Shown piece after piece: positions 36,224 through 45,957 of a stretch of 64,000 nt of DNA (the first letter of the stretch is position 1; every line of letters starts with the position of its first letter). Below the pieces are notes generated by a model. The model saw only the letters and a program-made list of their open reading frames with translations, was not told the DNA's origin and searched no databases. The stretch comes from Deferrivibrio essentukiensis (GTDB taxonomy: Bacteria > Chrysiogenota > Deferribacteres > Deferribacterales > Deferrivibrionaceae): contig NZ_JAJAFU010000014.1 of NCBI RefSeq assembly GCF_020480685.1, positions 1 through 64,000 on the forward strand, written 5' to 3'. A program made the position numbers and the translations under genes.

Positions 36224-37306
36224 ATGAGAATTGTTGTTGATGCAATGGGGGGCGATTTTGCCCCCACTGAAGTGATTAGCGGAGCCGTTGAATCCATAAG
36301 GCAGTACGGGTACAATATTGTACTCGTAGGTGATGAAAGGCTTATAAATAAAGAGTTGTCTAAATACTCAAAATCAGATAGGGACAAGATATTTGTTGTT
36401 CATACTGAAGAGGCTGTGACCATGGAAGACAGCCCTTCGCAGGTAGTCAGAGGAAAGAGAAACTCATCCATTCACATAGCGTTAAAGATGCTTAAAAATG
36501 GGGAAGCCTCAGGTTTTTTCAGTGCCGGCAACACCGGCGCCATTATGGCTATCTCCAAACTTTTTTTACGAACTATTGAGGGGGTCGATAGGCCGGCAAT
36601 AGGGGCAGTCCTTCCTACAATGAAAGGGCATACTGTAATGCTCGATGTTGGGGCAAATGTGGATTGCAAACCGATACATTTTCTCCAGTTTGCAATTATG
36701 GGTTCTGCTTATGCAAAAATAGTACTTAATATTGATGACCCGACTGTAAAATTGCTTAGTATCGGTGAAGAAGACGTAAAAGGGAATGAGCTTACAAAAT
36801 CAGTTTTCAAACTTTTACAAAATTCTGAAGGTATAAATTTTAGAGGAAATGTTGAAGGTAAGGAGATTTTTAAAGGTGTTTGTGATGTAATTGTGTGCGA
36901 TGGTTTTGCTGGCAACATTGCTTTAAAGGCAAGCGAATCTGCTGCAGGATACATTTCAAAACTTTTAAAAGAGGAGTTGACAAGGAATTTTGTTTCCAAA
37001 ATAGGTGCGCTCCTGGCAAAAGGAGCTTTTGATAGAATAAAAAAACATGCCGATTATACAGAATACGGTGGTGCACCCCTTCTTGGGGTAAACGGTGTGG
37101 TTATTATAGGTCATGGTAGCTCAAATTCAAACGCCGTTAAGAATGGAATTAGGGTTGCTCATGAACTTGCCGAGCAAAAACTTACTGCTGTTATTGAAAA
37201 AAATATTAGAGATGGCTATTCAGCAATGAAAGTTGACAAAGGTGAAAGTTTCTGGAACAATATCAAAGAAAAATTAAAAAAGCTTAATAAAACCGAAGAC
37301 GATTAA
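36224..37306 (+). CDS. plsX: Phosphate acyltransferase PlsX
   Basis: The 360-residue enzyme starts with RIVVDAMGGDFAPTEVI and has the family's SAGNTGAIMA, DVGANVDCKP and CDGFAGNIALK blocks. PlsX converts acyl-ACP to acyl phosphate for phospholipid synthesis, working at the membrane surface. It lies five bases after rpmF and ahead of fabH in the fatty acid run. The protein has normal length. Confidence 0.96.
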   Translation: MRIVVDAMGGDFAPTEVISGAVESIRQYGYNIVLVGDERLINKELSKYSKSDRDKIFVVHTEEAVTMEDSPSQVVRGKRNSSIHIALKMLKNGEASGFFSAGNTGAIMAISKLFLRTIEGVDRPAIGAVLPTMKGHTVMLDVGANVDCKPIHFLQFAIMGSAYAKIVLNIDDPTVKLLSIGEEDVKGNELTKSVFKLLQNSEGINFRGNVEGKEIFKGVCDVIVCDGFAGNIALKASESAAGYISKLLKEELTRNFVSKIGALLAKGAFDRIKKHADYTEYGGAPLLGVNGVVIIGHGSSNSNAVKNGIRVAHELAEQKLTAVIEKNIRDGYSAMKVDKGESFWNNIKEKLKKLNKTEDD

Positions 37307-37320
37307 GTAAGAAGGTGTTT

Positions 37321-38295
37321 ATGGTCTACTCTAGAATTACCGGTACGGGATCTTATTTTCCTGAAAAGGTCCTTACAAATGCTGAATTGGAAAAGTTTGT
37401 GGATACCTCTGATGAATGGATTACATCAAGAACGGGGATTAAAGAAAGAAGAATTTCCGAGGGTGAAACCACAAGTGATATGGCCTATAATGCTTCTATC
37501 GAGGCGATTAAGTCAGCAGGTATTTCAATTAGTGATATTGATGGTGTAATACTTGCAACATGCACTCCGGATTATCTAATCCCTTCTGCCGCGTGTGTTC
37601 TTGCTTCAAAACTTGGAGTCAAAACTCCTTATTCTTTTGATATTAATGCTGCCTGTTCTGGTTTTATTTATGCATTAGGAATAGCAGATTCTTTAATAAA
37701 GAATAATTTGGGTAAAAACATTTTGGTAGTAGGTGCCGAAAGATTAAGCTCTATAATAAATTGGGAAGATAGAAATACTTGTATATTATTGGGTGACGGT
37801 GCTGGTGCCGTTGTGTTGTCAAAAAGTGATGAGCCGGGCATACGCTCTATTTGTATGCAGGCTGATGGTGAATATGCCGAAATCTTAACTTGTAAAGCAG
37901 GTGGTAGCAATGCTCTTTATGAACGAGATAGTTTTGATATAGAGTCAAACCTTTTTACTATGAAAGGGAATGAAGTATTTAAGATTGCAGTGAGGTCTAT
38001 GGCAGAAATAGCTGTTGAGGCTGTAGAGAAAAGTGGTTTATCTTTTAACGATATAGACTTTTTTATCCCTCATCAGGCTAATGTGAGGATTATAGATGCT
38101 GCTGCCAAGAGACTTAATCTTGATCATGATAAGGTTATAATAACTTTAGATAAATATGGTAATACATCTGCTGCATCAATACCCACTGCTTTGGATTTGT
38201 GTGTGAAGTCAAATAAAATAAAAAGAGGGGACAATGTTGTTTCTGCTGCATTTGGCGGCGGGCTGACATGGGCCTCAACATTTTTTACTTTTTAG
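37321..38295 (+). CDS. fabH: 3-oxoacyl-ACP synthase III FabH
   Basis: The enzyme has 324 residues and the FabH triad: Cys in DINAACSGFIYAL, His in PHQANVRI, and Asn in GNTSAASIP. It starts fatty acid synthesis by condensing acetyl-CoA with malonyl-ACP. The ATG at 37321 follows GAAGGTG; a GTG two codons earlier is part of that ribosome site. It lies 14 bases after plsX and 7 before fabD. Confidence 0.96.
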   Translation: MVYSRITGTGSYFPEKVLTNAELEKFVDTSDEWITSRTGIKERRISEGETTSDMAYNASIEAIKSAGISISDIDGVILATCTPDYLIPSAACVLASKLGVKTPYSFDINAACSGFIYALGIADSLIKNNLGKNILVVGAERLSSIINWEDRNTCILLGDGAGAVVLSKSDEPGIRSICMQADGEYAEILTCKAGGSNALYERDSFDIESNLFTMKGNEVFKIAVRSMAEIAVEAVEKSGLSFNDIDFFIPHQANVRIIDAAAKRLNLDHDKVIITLDKYGNTSAASIPTALDLCVKSNKIKRGDNVVSAAFGGGLTWASTFFTF

Positions 38296-38302
38296 GTGAT
38301 TT

Positions 38303-39223
38303 ATGAAATTGGCTGTAATATTTCCGGGACAGGGGTCACAATACGTTGGTATGGCAAAGGATTTTTATGAGAAGTTTGATAAATCTAAATATATAATTGA
38401 TAGGGCAAATACTGCTCTTGAGTACGACTTGAAAAAGATAATGTTTGAAGGTCCGGAAGAGGAATTGAAAATTACTTACAATACTCAGCCGGCATTGCTA
38501 ACAGGTAGTATAGCTATATGGGAAGTGATAAAGGATAAACTTAATCCTGTGGCTTTTGCAGGGCATTCTTTGGGTGAATACACTGCACTTGTAGCAGCGG
38601 GAAGTATTAGTTTTGAGGATGCCGTGAGAGCCGTTCATAATAGAGGAAAATTTATGCAGGAAGCTGTCCCTGTTGGTGTGGGGGCTATGGCAGCTGTTCT
38701 TGGTGGAGATGTTGATAAGATTGAGAATCTTTGTAGAGCCATATCAGTGGACGAAAAAGTAGTGGAGCCAGCCAATTATAACTGTGATGGGCAGCTTGTT
38801 GTGGCAGGTCATGCAGGTGCTGTTGATGAATTTATTTCTAAGATAAAAGAAACCGGAGCAAAAAGAGCTGTAAAACTTCCTGTAAGTGCACCTTTTCACT
38901 GCTCATTAATGAAACCTGCTCAGGAGAAGATGAGAGATTATCTTGAAACTGTTTGTATAAAAGATATAGATGTGCCTGTTTATAATAATGTTGATGCTGA
39001 GAAAGAAAATAAAATGGAAGTTATTAAGGATGCACTGATAAGACAGGTTTCTGGAGCTGTTAGGTGGACAAGACTTATTGAAAATATGATAGAAGATGGT
39101 GTAGATACATTTGTAGAAGTAGGAGCTGGTTCTGTTTTGACCGGACTTGTGAAAAAAATTAATAAGAATGTTAGCGTCTTTAACATTTCTACCGTTGAAG
39201 ATTTAAATAAACTGGAGAGTTAA
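38303..39223 (+). CDS. fabD: Malonyl-CoA:ACP transacylase FabD
   Basis: The 306-residue enzyme has IFPGQGSQYVGM at the N-terminus, the nucleophile Ser in AGHSLGEYTA, and the catalytic His in PVSAPFHCSLM. It loads malonyl groups onto ACP. It is followed at once by fabG, with no spacer. Confidence 0.96.
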   Translation: MKLAVIFPGQGSQYVGMAKDFYEKFDKSKYIIDRANTALEYDLKKIMFEGPEEELKITYNTQPALLTGSIAIWEVIKDKLNPVAFAGHSLGEYTALVAAGSISFEDAVRAVHNRGKFMQEAVPVGVGAMAAVLGGDVDKIENLCRAISVDEKVVEPANYNCDGQLVVAGHAGAVDEFISKIKETGAKRAVKLPVSAPFHCSLMKPAQEKMRDYLETVCIKDIDVPVYNNVDAEKENKMEVIKDALIRQVSGAVRWTRLIENMIEDGVDTFVEVGAGSVLTGLVKKINKNVSVFNISTVEDLNKLES

Positions 39224-39967
39224 ATGTTTAAAGATAAAATAGTTCTTGTGACGGGAGCTTCCCGTGGTATAGGAAGGCAAATTGCCATCGATTTTGGAAA
39301 GCTTGGGGCTAAGGTCTGCGTAAATTATTCGTCAAATGAGGGCAAAGCTCTTGAAGTTGTCGAATATATTACAAAAGAGGGTGGCATAGCAAAGGCTTTT
39401 AAAGCAAATGTTGCCATAGAAGAAGAAGTTATGTCCATGTTCAAGGCTATCAAGGCAGAGTTTGGCCCAGTAGAGATTCTTGTGAATAACGCAGGTATCA
39501 CTCGTGATGGACTTTTTATGAGGATGAGCGAGAAGGATTTTGATGATGTTATAGATATTAATTTAAAAGGTACTTTTTTGTGTTGTAAAGCAGCAGCAAG
39601 AGATATGATGAAAAACAGGTATGGAAAAATTATAAATGTTTCAAGTGTGGTTGGCTTTATAGGTAATATCGGGCAGGCTAACTATGTTTCAAGTAAAAGT
39701 GGCATAACCGGGCTTACAAAATCTTTGGCATTGGAGCTGTCGTCAAGAGGGGTGAGAGTAAACGCTGTTGCTCCTGGTTTTATTGATACCGATATGACTA
39801 CTGAGCTTGCAGAAGATGTAAAAAAAGAGATGTTAAACAGAATACCTCTTGGTTATTTTGGTAAGGTTGAAGATGTATCAAGAGCTGTTTTGTTTTTAGC
39901 TTCAAGTGATTCTGACTATATTACAGGTCAGACAATTCATGTGAATGGCGGCATGTTTTTCAATTAA
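39224..39967 (+). CDS. fabG: 3-oxoacyl-ACP reductase FabG
   Basis: The 247-residue SDR has the cofactor motif TGASRGIGRQIA, NNAGITRDGLFMRM, catalytic Ser in INVSSVVG and YxxxK in NYVSSKSG. The phrases around VAPGFIDTDMT and GQTIHVNGGM are typical of FabG. It performs the NADPH-dependent reduction step in fatty acid elongation. The start codon follows the fabD stop directly. Confidence 0.96.
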   Translation: MFKDKIVLVTGASRGIGRQIAIDFGKLGAKVCVNYSSNEGKALEVVEYITKEGGIAKAFKANVAIEEEVMSMFKAIKAEFGPVEILVNNAGITRDGLFMRMSEKDFDDVIDINLKGTFLCCKAAARDMMKNRYGKIINVSSVVGFIGNIGQANYVSSKSGITGLTKSLALELSSRGVRVNAVAPGFIDTDMTTELAEDVKKEMLNRIPLGYFGKVEDVSRAVLFLASSDSDYITGQTIHVNGGMFFN

Positions 39968-39997
39968 ATAAATTAAGAAGAAGACTAGGAGGAAGAA

Positions 39998-40234
39998 ATG
40001 GCAGATATTGAAAAGAGAGTAAAAGAGATTATTGCAGAGCAGTTAAGTATTGATGTTGAAGAGGTTAAACCTGAGGCTTCATTTATAGATGACCTTGGTG
40101 CTGACTCTCTTGACACAGTTGAACTTATCATGGCTTTCGAAGAGGAATTTGACCTTGAGATTCCTGATGAGGAAGCTGAAAAAATCAAAACCGTTGCCGA
40201 TGCAATAGAACACATTAAAAAACACGTTGGCTAA
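39998..40234 (+). CDS. acpP: Acyl carrier protein
   Basis: The 78-residue acidic protein has the phosphopantetheine attachment site [12 protein letters not shown] strong AGGAGG site precedes the start. A hairpin just after the gene may limit read-through into fabF, which would fit the higher demand for ACP. Confidence 0.97.
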   Translation: MADIEKRVKEIIAEQLSIDVEEVKPEASFIDDLGADSLDTVELIMAFEEEFDLEIPDEEAEKIKTVADAIEHIKKHVG

Positions 40235-40241
40235 TTTTTTG

Positions 40242-40258
40242 GAGGGCTAAATGCCCTC
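40242..40258 (+). terminator. Attenuator-type hairpin between acpP and fabF
   Basis: GAGGGC and GCCCTC pair around five bases; the tail TAAAATAATTT has few T residues in a row. It is more likely a partial terminator or RNA-processing site than a full stop, as fabF follows within 22 bases with its own ribosome site. Confidence 0.6.
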
Positions 40259-40279
40259 TAAAATAATTTGGAGGACTTA

Positions 40280-41518
40280 GTGAAGAGAAGAGTTGTAATA
40301 ACCGGCATAGGGTTACTGACACCCATTGGAGCGGGAATCGATGAAAACTGGGAAAGCATAAGAAATGGTAAGAGCGGTATTGGAACAATTACAAAGTTTG
40401 ATACTTCGGAATTCCCAGTTCACATAGCAGGTGAAATAAAAGAATTTGATCTAAATGAGTATGTAGATAAAAAAGAGGCAAAAAAATTTGACGATTTTAT
40501 AGTTTTTGCACTTGTTGCTGCGGAACTTGCAGTTAGGGATTCAAATATTGACTTTTCCAAAATCGACTCAAACAGAGCAGGGGTGATTGTAGGGTCAGGT
40601 ATTGGTGGTTTTAAAACAATTGAGGATACCCATACTGTTTATGTGGAAAAAGGTAACAGGAGAATTTCACCATTCTTTATTCCTTCAGCAATCATTAATA
40701 TGGGTAGTGGTGCGATATCTATAAGATATGGTTTGAAAGGTCCAAACAGTAGCGTGGTTACAGCATGTGCTACAGGCACCCATGCACTTGGAGATGCCTT
40801 CAAAATAATTCAAAGAGGCGATGCCGATTTAATGTTTGCAGGCGGCAGTGAGAGTGCTATTACACCTCTTGCGCTTGGAGGCTTTGCAAATATGAAAGCA
40901 CTTTCAAGAAGAAATGAAGAGCCTGAAAAAGCGAGCAGACCTTTTGACAAAGACAGGGATGGATTTGTAATGGGTGAAGGTGCAGGTATAATGATTCTTG
41001 AGGAGCTTGAGCATGCAAAGAGCAGAGGTGCAAAAATATATGCCGAAGTTGTTGGGTATGGGTTGACAGGTGATGCATACCACATAACCGCTCCTGATGA
41101 AACAGGTGATGGCGCAAAAAGATGTATGCTCATGGCAATCAATGATGCCGGGTTGAAGCCTGAAGATGTTGACTATATAAATGCCCATGGTACTTCTACA
41201 CCATACAATGATATTATTGAAACAAGAGCAATTAAAAAGGTATTTGGCGAACATGCCTATAAATTGCTTGTCAGCTCTACAAAGTCTATGACAGGTCACA
41301 TGTTAGGAGCAGCAGGAAGCGTTGAGGCAGCATATACGGCTCTTGCAATATATAATGGGGAGATTCCTCCTACAATAAACTTAGACGAGCCGGATGATGG
41401 CTGTGACCTTAACTATGTGCCAAATAAAATGATTAAAAAGGAGATAAAAGTAGGTCTTTCCAATTCTCTTGGATTTGGGGGGACAAATGCTTCAATAATA
41501 GTGAAAAAATATGAATGA
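40280..41518 (+). CDS. fabF: 3-oxoacyl-ACP synthase II FabF, GTG start
   Basis: The 412-residue condensing enzyme has the nucleophile Cys in [12 protein letters not shown], His in [11 protein letters not shown] and the second His in [12 protein letters not shown], with the GFGGTNAS end. It elongates fatty acids. I choose GTG at 40280, five bases after GGAGG, because the family starts with KRRVVITG; a TTG four codons upstream is part of the ribosome site. Its stop overlaps the rnc start by eight bases. Confidence 0.96.
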   Translation: MKRRVVITGIGLLTPIGAGIDENWESIRNGKSGIGTITKFDTSEFPVHIAGEIKEFDLNEYVDKKEAKKFDDFIVFALVAAELAVRDSNIDFSKIDSNRAGVIVGSGIGGFKTIEDTHTVYVEKGNRRISPFFIPSAIINMGSGAISIRYGLKGPNSSVVTACATGTHALGDAFKIIQRGDADLMFAGGSESAITPLALGGFANMKALSRRNEEPEKASRPFDKDRDGFVMGEGAGIMILEELEHAKSRGAKIYAEVVGYGLTGDAYHITAPDETGDGAKRCMLMAINDAGLKPEDVDYINAHGTSTPYNDIIETRAIKKVFGEHAYKLLVSSTKSMTGHMLGAAGSVEAAYTALAIYNGEIPPTINLDEPDDGCDLNYVPNKMIKKEIKVGLSNSLGFGGTNASIIVKKYE

Positions 41519-42194
41519 TTATAGTTTTTTGGAGGAGCTCCTAGACTATAAATTTAGTGATAAGGGGCTTCTTTTGGAAGCTTTAACACACAAATCGTAT
41601 TCTCATGAGCACAAGCTAAGCCGTAATTACGAAAGGCTTGAGTTTTTGGGTGATGCAGTCCTACAGCTGATAGTTACGGAATATCTTGTTGCCAAATATA
41701 AGCAGTTTGATGAAGGTATCCTTTCCAAGTATCGTGGATATTTTGTCAGTGAACAGTTTCTCAGTGAGATGGCAAAAGAGATTAAGCTGGGAGATTTTGT
41801 AAGACTTGGAAAAGGTGAGGAGCAAAGCGGAGGGAAGGATAAAAGCTCTTTACTATGTGATATTTTTGAATCTCTTGTGGCTGCCCTTTATATCGATGGT
41901 GGCTATAACTGTGCAAGAAGCGTTGTAATAAACTTGTCGTCAGATAGAATTGATGAAACTATAGATGGCAACAGATTTATTGATGGGAAGACGGAGCTAC
42001 AAAAGTTGACTCAAAAAAACTTTGAACAGTTGCCAGAGTACAGAATAGTTTCTGAAAGTGGTCCTGAGCATGATAAAGTCTTTGTAGTTGAAGTAATTAT
42101 AAATGGTAAATCTATTGCTATGGGTAAAGGTAAAAGTAAGAAAAAGGCAGAGCAGGATGCCGCTAAAAAGGCACTGTATTATTTGCAGAAATAA
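41511..42194 (+). CDS. rnc: Ribonuclease III
   Basis: The 227-residue enzyme has the nuclease signature [20 protein letters not shown], the second acidic site [11 protein letters not shown], and a C-terminal double-stranded-RNA-binding domain (TELQKLTQ... through [18 protein letters not shown]). It processes rRNA precursors and structured RNA. acpP-fabF-rnc is a common order. The next gene starts on the base after its stop. Confidence 0.96.
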   Translation: MNDYSFLEELLDYKFSDKGLLLEALTHKSYSHEHKLSRNYERLEFLGDAVLQLIVTEYLVAKYKQFDEGILSKYRGYFVSEQFLSEMAKEIKLGDFVRLGKGEEQSGGKDKSSLLCDIFESLVAALYIDGGYNCARSVVINLSSDRIDETIDGNRFIDGKTELQKLTQKNFEQLPEYRIVSESGPEHDKVFVVEVIINGKSIAMGKGKSKKKAEQDAAKKALYYLQK

Positions 42195-43232
42195 ATGCCG
42201 AAGATTCTTCCGGTTTTTATCCCATTTTCTGGCTGTAAAAGCAAATGTGTTTACTGCAATCAGAATATAATTTCCGGTCAAAAAATTGATAATTTGAAGA
42301 ATGATGTTTTAAAACAGATAGAGTTTCACTTTAATATTTGCTCTGACTGGGATGAGATTTCTTACTTTGGTGGCAGCTTTTCCTGTCTCTCTGAAAGTAC
42401 GAGAAATTTACTTTATAATATTGCAAAGGAAAAAGGCTTTAAAACTCTTAGATTTTCCACACGTCCGGATTGTTTAAAAGATGAAATGATTGATGAATTC
42501 AAGAAAAATTATGTTAAAACAATAGAGCTTGGCGTACAGTCGCTATCTGATGAGGTTTTGGTTAAAAATAATAGGCCCTATAGTGCTTCGACAACTATTG
42601 AGTGGATTGATAAATTGCATACTGCCGGGTTTAACGTTGTAGCTCAAATAATGGTAGGGATGTATGGAGAAAACTGGGATGATTTCAAATTCACCGTCGA
42701 TACAATTGCTGAAAAAAAAGTTAACGGGGTAAGAATTTACCCTACTGTTGTCCTGAATAATACAATGCTAAAAAATCTTTATGATAGCAAAGAGTTTATT
42801 CCGCTTGGTTATGAGGATGTTTTTTCAAGACTTATTTACGCATTTGTAAAATTTTCAGCAAAAGGTATAGAAATTTTACGAATAGGTCTTCAGGATAGTG
42901 AATCTTTAAAAAAGGATATCGCAGCAGGCTTATATTATCCGGCTTTTGGAGATATGGTAAAAACATTGATAATAATCTGTTATATCAAACAGTTTGGTAA
43001 ACTTTCGGTCAGAGAGGAAGATATCAAGAAATTGCCAAATTATAAAGGTATTTTAAAAAAATACTTTTCTGATAGAATTTTTTCTGTTAAGAATGAAAAA
43101 ATCTTTTCTATTAGCAGAATATGTAGAAGTTTGGAGAGTGGGCTAAGTGAGAATAACCGGGGGCAGCTTGAAAGGGAGGTTGTTAGTTTCGCCAAAGAGG
43201 TCTGGGGTAAGACCTACGACAGACAGACTTAG
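42195..43232 (+). CDS. Radical SAM protein, Elp3-related family without acetyltransferase domain
   Basis: The 345-residue protein has the cluster motif C14-K-S-K-C18-V-Y-C21 in IPFSGCKSKCVYCNQNIISG, then YFGGSFSCL and ELGVQSLSDEVLVKNNRPYS, features shared with the Elp3-type radical SAM core (COG1243). No GNAT domain follows. Similar short forms occur beside rnc in other bacteria, with no settled role; tRNA or rRNA modification is a guess. The last 86 bases overlap rsmD in another frame, which is unusually long for this compact region. Confidence 0.75.
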   Translation: MPKILPVFIPFSGCKSKCVYCNQNIISGQKIDNLKNDVLKQIEFHFNICSDWDEISYFGGSFSCLSESTRNLLYNIAKEKGFKTLRFSTRPDCLKDEMIDEFKKNYVKTIELGVQSLSDEVLVKNNRPYSASTTIEWIDKLHTAGFNVVAQIMVGMYGENWDDFKFTVDTIAEKKVNGVRIYPTVVLNNTMLKNLYDSKEFIPLGYEDVFSRLIYAFVKFSAKGIEILRIGLQDSESLKKDIAAGLYYPAFGDMVKTLIIICYIKQFGKLSVREEDIKKLPNYKGILKKYFSDRIFSVKNEKIFSISRICRSLESGLSENNRGQLEREVVSFAKEVWGKTYDRQT

Positions 43233-43677
43233 AAGCTCAGTTTTTTCTATTCTTGGCAGTAAAATACCTGATTCATACGTTTTAGATTTATTTGCCGGTA
43301 CCGGGGCGTTTGGTATAGAAGCCTTAAGCAGAGGTGCAAAATTTGTAGCCTTCCTTGATAAAGACACTTCTTGCCTAAAGCAAAGCCTAACCAGCTTAAA
43401 CTTAAGGGATAACGTAAAGATTTTTACGGGTGATTATAAATCAATATTAAAGAAGATAAGTCTTGACTTTGATATAATTTTTATAGACCCGCCGTATGAA
43501 AAATATAAGCCTTCTGAAATACTAAACAGTGTCAAGCATCTGTGCAGAGATAAGACTTTAGTTGTCTATGAAGAAAGAAAATCTTTAGAATTTTCTGATG
43601 TGGATGATTTTTTCAAAGAAGTGGACAAAAGAGACTATTCAGATACACAAATAAGGATATATGAGGTTTTGATATGA
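43147..43677 (+). CDS. rsmD: 16S rRNA (guanine-N2)-methyltransferase RsmD
   Basis: The 176-residue enzyme opens with RITGGSLKGRLLVSPKRSG and RPTTDRLRSSVFSIL, the usual RsmD start, and has the SAM site LDLFAGTGAFGIEAL and the catalytic motif FIDPPYEKY. It methylates G966 of 16S rRNA. The start is GTG at 43147, inside the upstream radical SAM gene. Its stop overlaps the coaD start as ATGA. Neighbouring coaD is the classical partner. Confidence 0.93.
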   Translation: MRITGGSLKGRLLVSPKRSGVRPTTDRLRSSVFSILGSKIPDSYVLDLFAGTGAFGIEALSRGAKFVAFLDKDTSCLKQSLTSLNLRDNVKIFTGDYKSILKKISLDFDIIFIDPPYEKYKPSEILNSVKHLCRDKTLVVYEERKSLEFSDVDDFFKEVDKRDYSDTQIRIYEVLI

Positions 43678-44159
43678 AAGCAATTTATCCGGGCACATTT
43701 GACCCTATGACTAATGGCCATCTTGATATTGTTGAAAGAGGGGTGATAATGTTTGACTCCCTTATAATAGGTGTTGCTGAGAATAAAAGAAAAAAGCCAA
43801 TGTTTTCAATTGATGAGAGAGTTGAGATGATAAAAAAGTCTGTTTCGCACCTAAAAAATGTTGAAGTCAAGCCTTTCAGTAATCTTCTTGTAGATTTTAT
43901 GAAAAGCGAGAGGGCCAATATAGTTTTGAGGGGTTTAAGAGCCGTATCGGATTTTGAATTTGAACTTCAGCTCGCCCTTATGAATAGAAAGCTTAATCCT
44001 GAATGTGAAACTGTATTTTTGATGCCCAATAAAAAATATATATTTTTAAGTTCCAGTATGATAAGGGAGATAGCAATGTTAGGTGGTGATGTTTGTGAAT
44101 TAGTCCCGCCTAAAGTAAAAGAATATATTGATATAAAATGTAAAAATGGGTGTATATGA
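43674..44159 (+). CDS. coaD: Phosphopantetheine adenylyltransferase
   Basis: The 161-residue enzyme begins AIYPGTFDPMTNGHLDIVER with the nucleotidyltransferase TxGH-type site, and later has LRGLRAVSDFEFELQLALMN and the SSSMIREIA signature. It performs the fourth step of coenzyme A synthesis. The start overlaps the rsmD stop by four bases. It closes this housekeeping run. Confidence 0.96.
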   Translation: MKAIYPGTFDPMTNGHLDIVERGVIMFDSLIIGVAENKRKKPMFSIDERVEMIKKSVSHLKNVEVKPFSNLLVDFMKSERANIVLRGLRAVSDFEFELQLALMNRKLNPECETVFLMPNKKYIFLSSSMIREIAMLGGDVCELVPPKVKEYIDIKCKNGCI

Positions 44160-44332
44160 TTGTCAAAATTATTAGTTTTTTTATTGATAATGTTTTTTTT
44201 ACGTGGTAATATTTTAAATATGTTTGAAATTTGATTTTTATGGTTATATAATTGGTTTGAAGCAACTTTTGCTTTTAAATGTAGTGTTAATTTTGATACG
44301 GTATAAAAGATTTTTATTTCGGGAGTTTTATT

Positions 44333-45580
44333 ATGATTAAGGTTCTTGCGGTTGACGACAGCCCTACAATGCATAGGCTCTTTAAAATGATTTTTAGCAC
44401 GGATGAATATGAGCTCAGGCTTGCCGATAATGGTGAAGAGGGGCTTAGAATTGTAAAGGAGTTTTCACCTGATTTAATTTTACTCGACTTTATCATGCCT
44501 AAAATGAACGGTTTTCAATTTTGTAAAATTTTGAGAGAGGATTATGGATTTAATGAAATTCCTGTCCTTTTGATTACAAGTAAGGCTGAAGATGTCGGAG
44601 ATAAGTTTATCGAAAAGTTTAAGTGTATTGATTATATTGCAAAGCCGTTTCAACCTGATGAGTTGATTGAAAAAGTTAATGAGGTTGTAAATAAGTGTGA
44701 AAATGGTGTGCAAGATGACGGCGAAATTGATCAGCTACTTGATATTGAAGCCAAAAGTTTTGAAGATAATGTTGAGCATCAGTTTGCTGATGTCAAAGTA
44801 GAACAAAATAAAGAATATTCTTCAAGCTCCGTAGTGGATGAAATAATCTCAAAGGTTGAAAAAGACGTATTACCCACACTAAGAAAGTCTATTGAAAAAT
44901 TTCTTAAATTTGAAACAGGTTATATGATTAGCGATATCAAAGGTGAGTCAATAAATATTGAGAAACTAACTGATATTATGACAAAGTTTGATGGTGAACT
45001 CACTGTTTTTAATAATGAGATTGACTACCATTTTTATGTGTCAGGTGGATATATTTCTTATTGTTATAAGGGGGACGATAAGGTCGAAGATTTTTTTGAG
45101 CTATTGCAGGATGTGACAGGTACTTGTCTTTTAGAGGTTGATAATTTTGTTTCTTTATATGCTCAGGTGAGAAATTTGGGGTTTGAAGACAGCCTTATAA
45201 AGAGATGTTTTATATTCTATGTAGCAAATATGCTTTGCGAGGCATTTGACCTTAGTGGTAGCAGATATTATGTAGATTTGATTGATGTGGATGATAATTT
45301 TAAAAGCAAGAATTGGGTTTCATATAGTGATTTAGATAAAGTTGTGTCAGATTTTAAAGAAGAGAAGGTTGAGATAAATAAAATAATATATGATGAAAAT
45401 CTTGTCCCGCAGAGGATTACGGAGCAACCTGATAGTCTGAAAGCTTTTGAGGTTAGATTATTTGAACTTTGTGACGGGAAAAGGACAGTTGGTGAGATTT
45501 TGAGATTTTTTGGTAACAACAGGCAGTACGTGAAGAATATAATAGGTACTTTAGTATTGACAGGATATTTAAAAATTTAA
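44333..45580 (+). CDS. Response regulator with PatA/DUF4388-like output region
   Basis: The 415-residue protein starts with a receiver domain: D8, D9 and phospho-acceptor D52 (LLDFIMPKMNG), with Lys in AKPF. A variable linker (about 120-165) leads to an alpha/beta effector region and ends with a winged-helix-like piece, FELCDGKRTVGEILRFFG. This end resembles DUF4388/PATAN-type outputs, though the family fit is loose. It is first in a seven-gene chemosensory operon, where PatA- or PilG-type regulators usually sit, so control of type IV pili or surface behaviour is a reasonable guess. About 170 bases upstream are free of genes and should hold the promoter. Confidence 0.75.
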   Translation: MIKVLAVDDSPTMHRLFKMIFSTDEYELRLADNGEEGLRIVKEFSPDLILLDFIMPKMNGFQFCKILREDYGFNEIPVLLITSKAEDVGDKFIEKFKCIDYIAKPFQPDELIEKVNEVVNKCENGVQDDGEIDQLLDIEAKSFEDNVEHQFADVKVEQNKEYSSSSVVDEIISKVEKDVLPTLRKSIEKFLKFETGYMISDIKGESINIEKLTDIMTKFDGELTVFNNEIDYHFYVSGGYISYCYKGDDKVEDFFELLQDVTGTCLLEVDNFVSLYAQVRNLGFEDSLIKRCFIFYVANMLCEAFDLSGSRYYVDLIDVDDNFKSKNWVSYSDLDKVVSDFKEEKVEINKIIYDENLVPQRITEQPDSLKAFEVRLFELCDGKRTVGEILRFFGNNRQYVKNIIGTLVLTGYLKI

Positions 45581-45594
45581 TTTAGGGGGTATAT

Positions 45595-45957
45595 ATGGCT
45601 AAAATTTTGGTAGTAGATGATAGTTTAACCGAAAGGGAAATTATAAAAAAAGCACTTGAGGCTGAAGGGTATAGTGTAGTGTTAGCTAATGATGGTGAAG
45701 CGGGACTGAAGGCACTTGATGGTGAAAAGTTTGACTGTGTGCTGCTCGATGTGGTAATGCCCGGAAAAAACGGATATCAGATTTGTAGAGAGATTAAAAA
45801 GAGTGACTTTACTAAAGATATTCCGGTTATATTAGTAACATCTAAAGGACAGGATAGTGATAAATTTTGGGGCAAAAAGCAGGGGGCCGATGATTACATT
45901 GTTAAGCCTTTTCAAATTGAAGAACTTATTCAGACTGTCAAGAGGTTTGTTAAGTGA
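45595..45957 (+). CDS. CheY/PilH-like single-domain response regulator
   Basis: The 120-residue protein is one receiver domain with D8-D9, phospho-acceptor D52 in LLDVVMPGKNGYQI, the Ser/Thr switch in ILVTSKG and Lys in IVKPFQ. It has no output domain, so it should act by binding a partner or as a phosphate sink for the CheA encoded downstream. A GGGGG-type site precedes the ATG. The stop overlaps the next gene by four bases (GTGA). Confidence 0.93.
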   Translation: MAKILVVDDSLTEREIIKKALEAEGYSVVLANDGEAGLKALDGEKFDCVLLDVVMPGKNGYQICREIKKSDFTKDIPVILVTSKGQDSDKFWGKKQGADDYIVKPFQIEELIQTVKRFVK

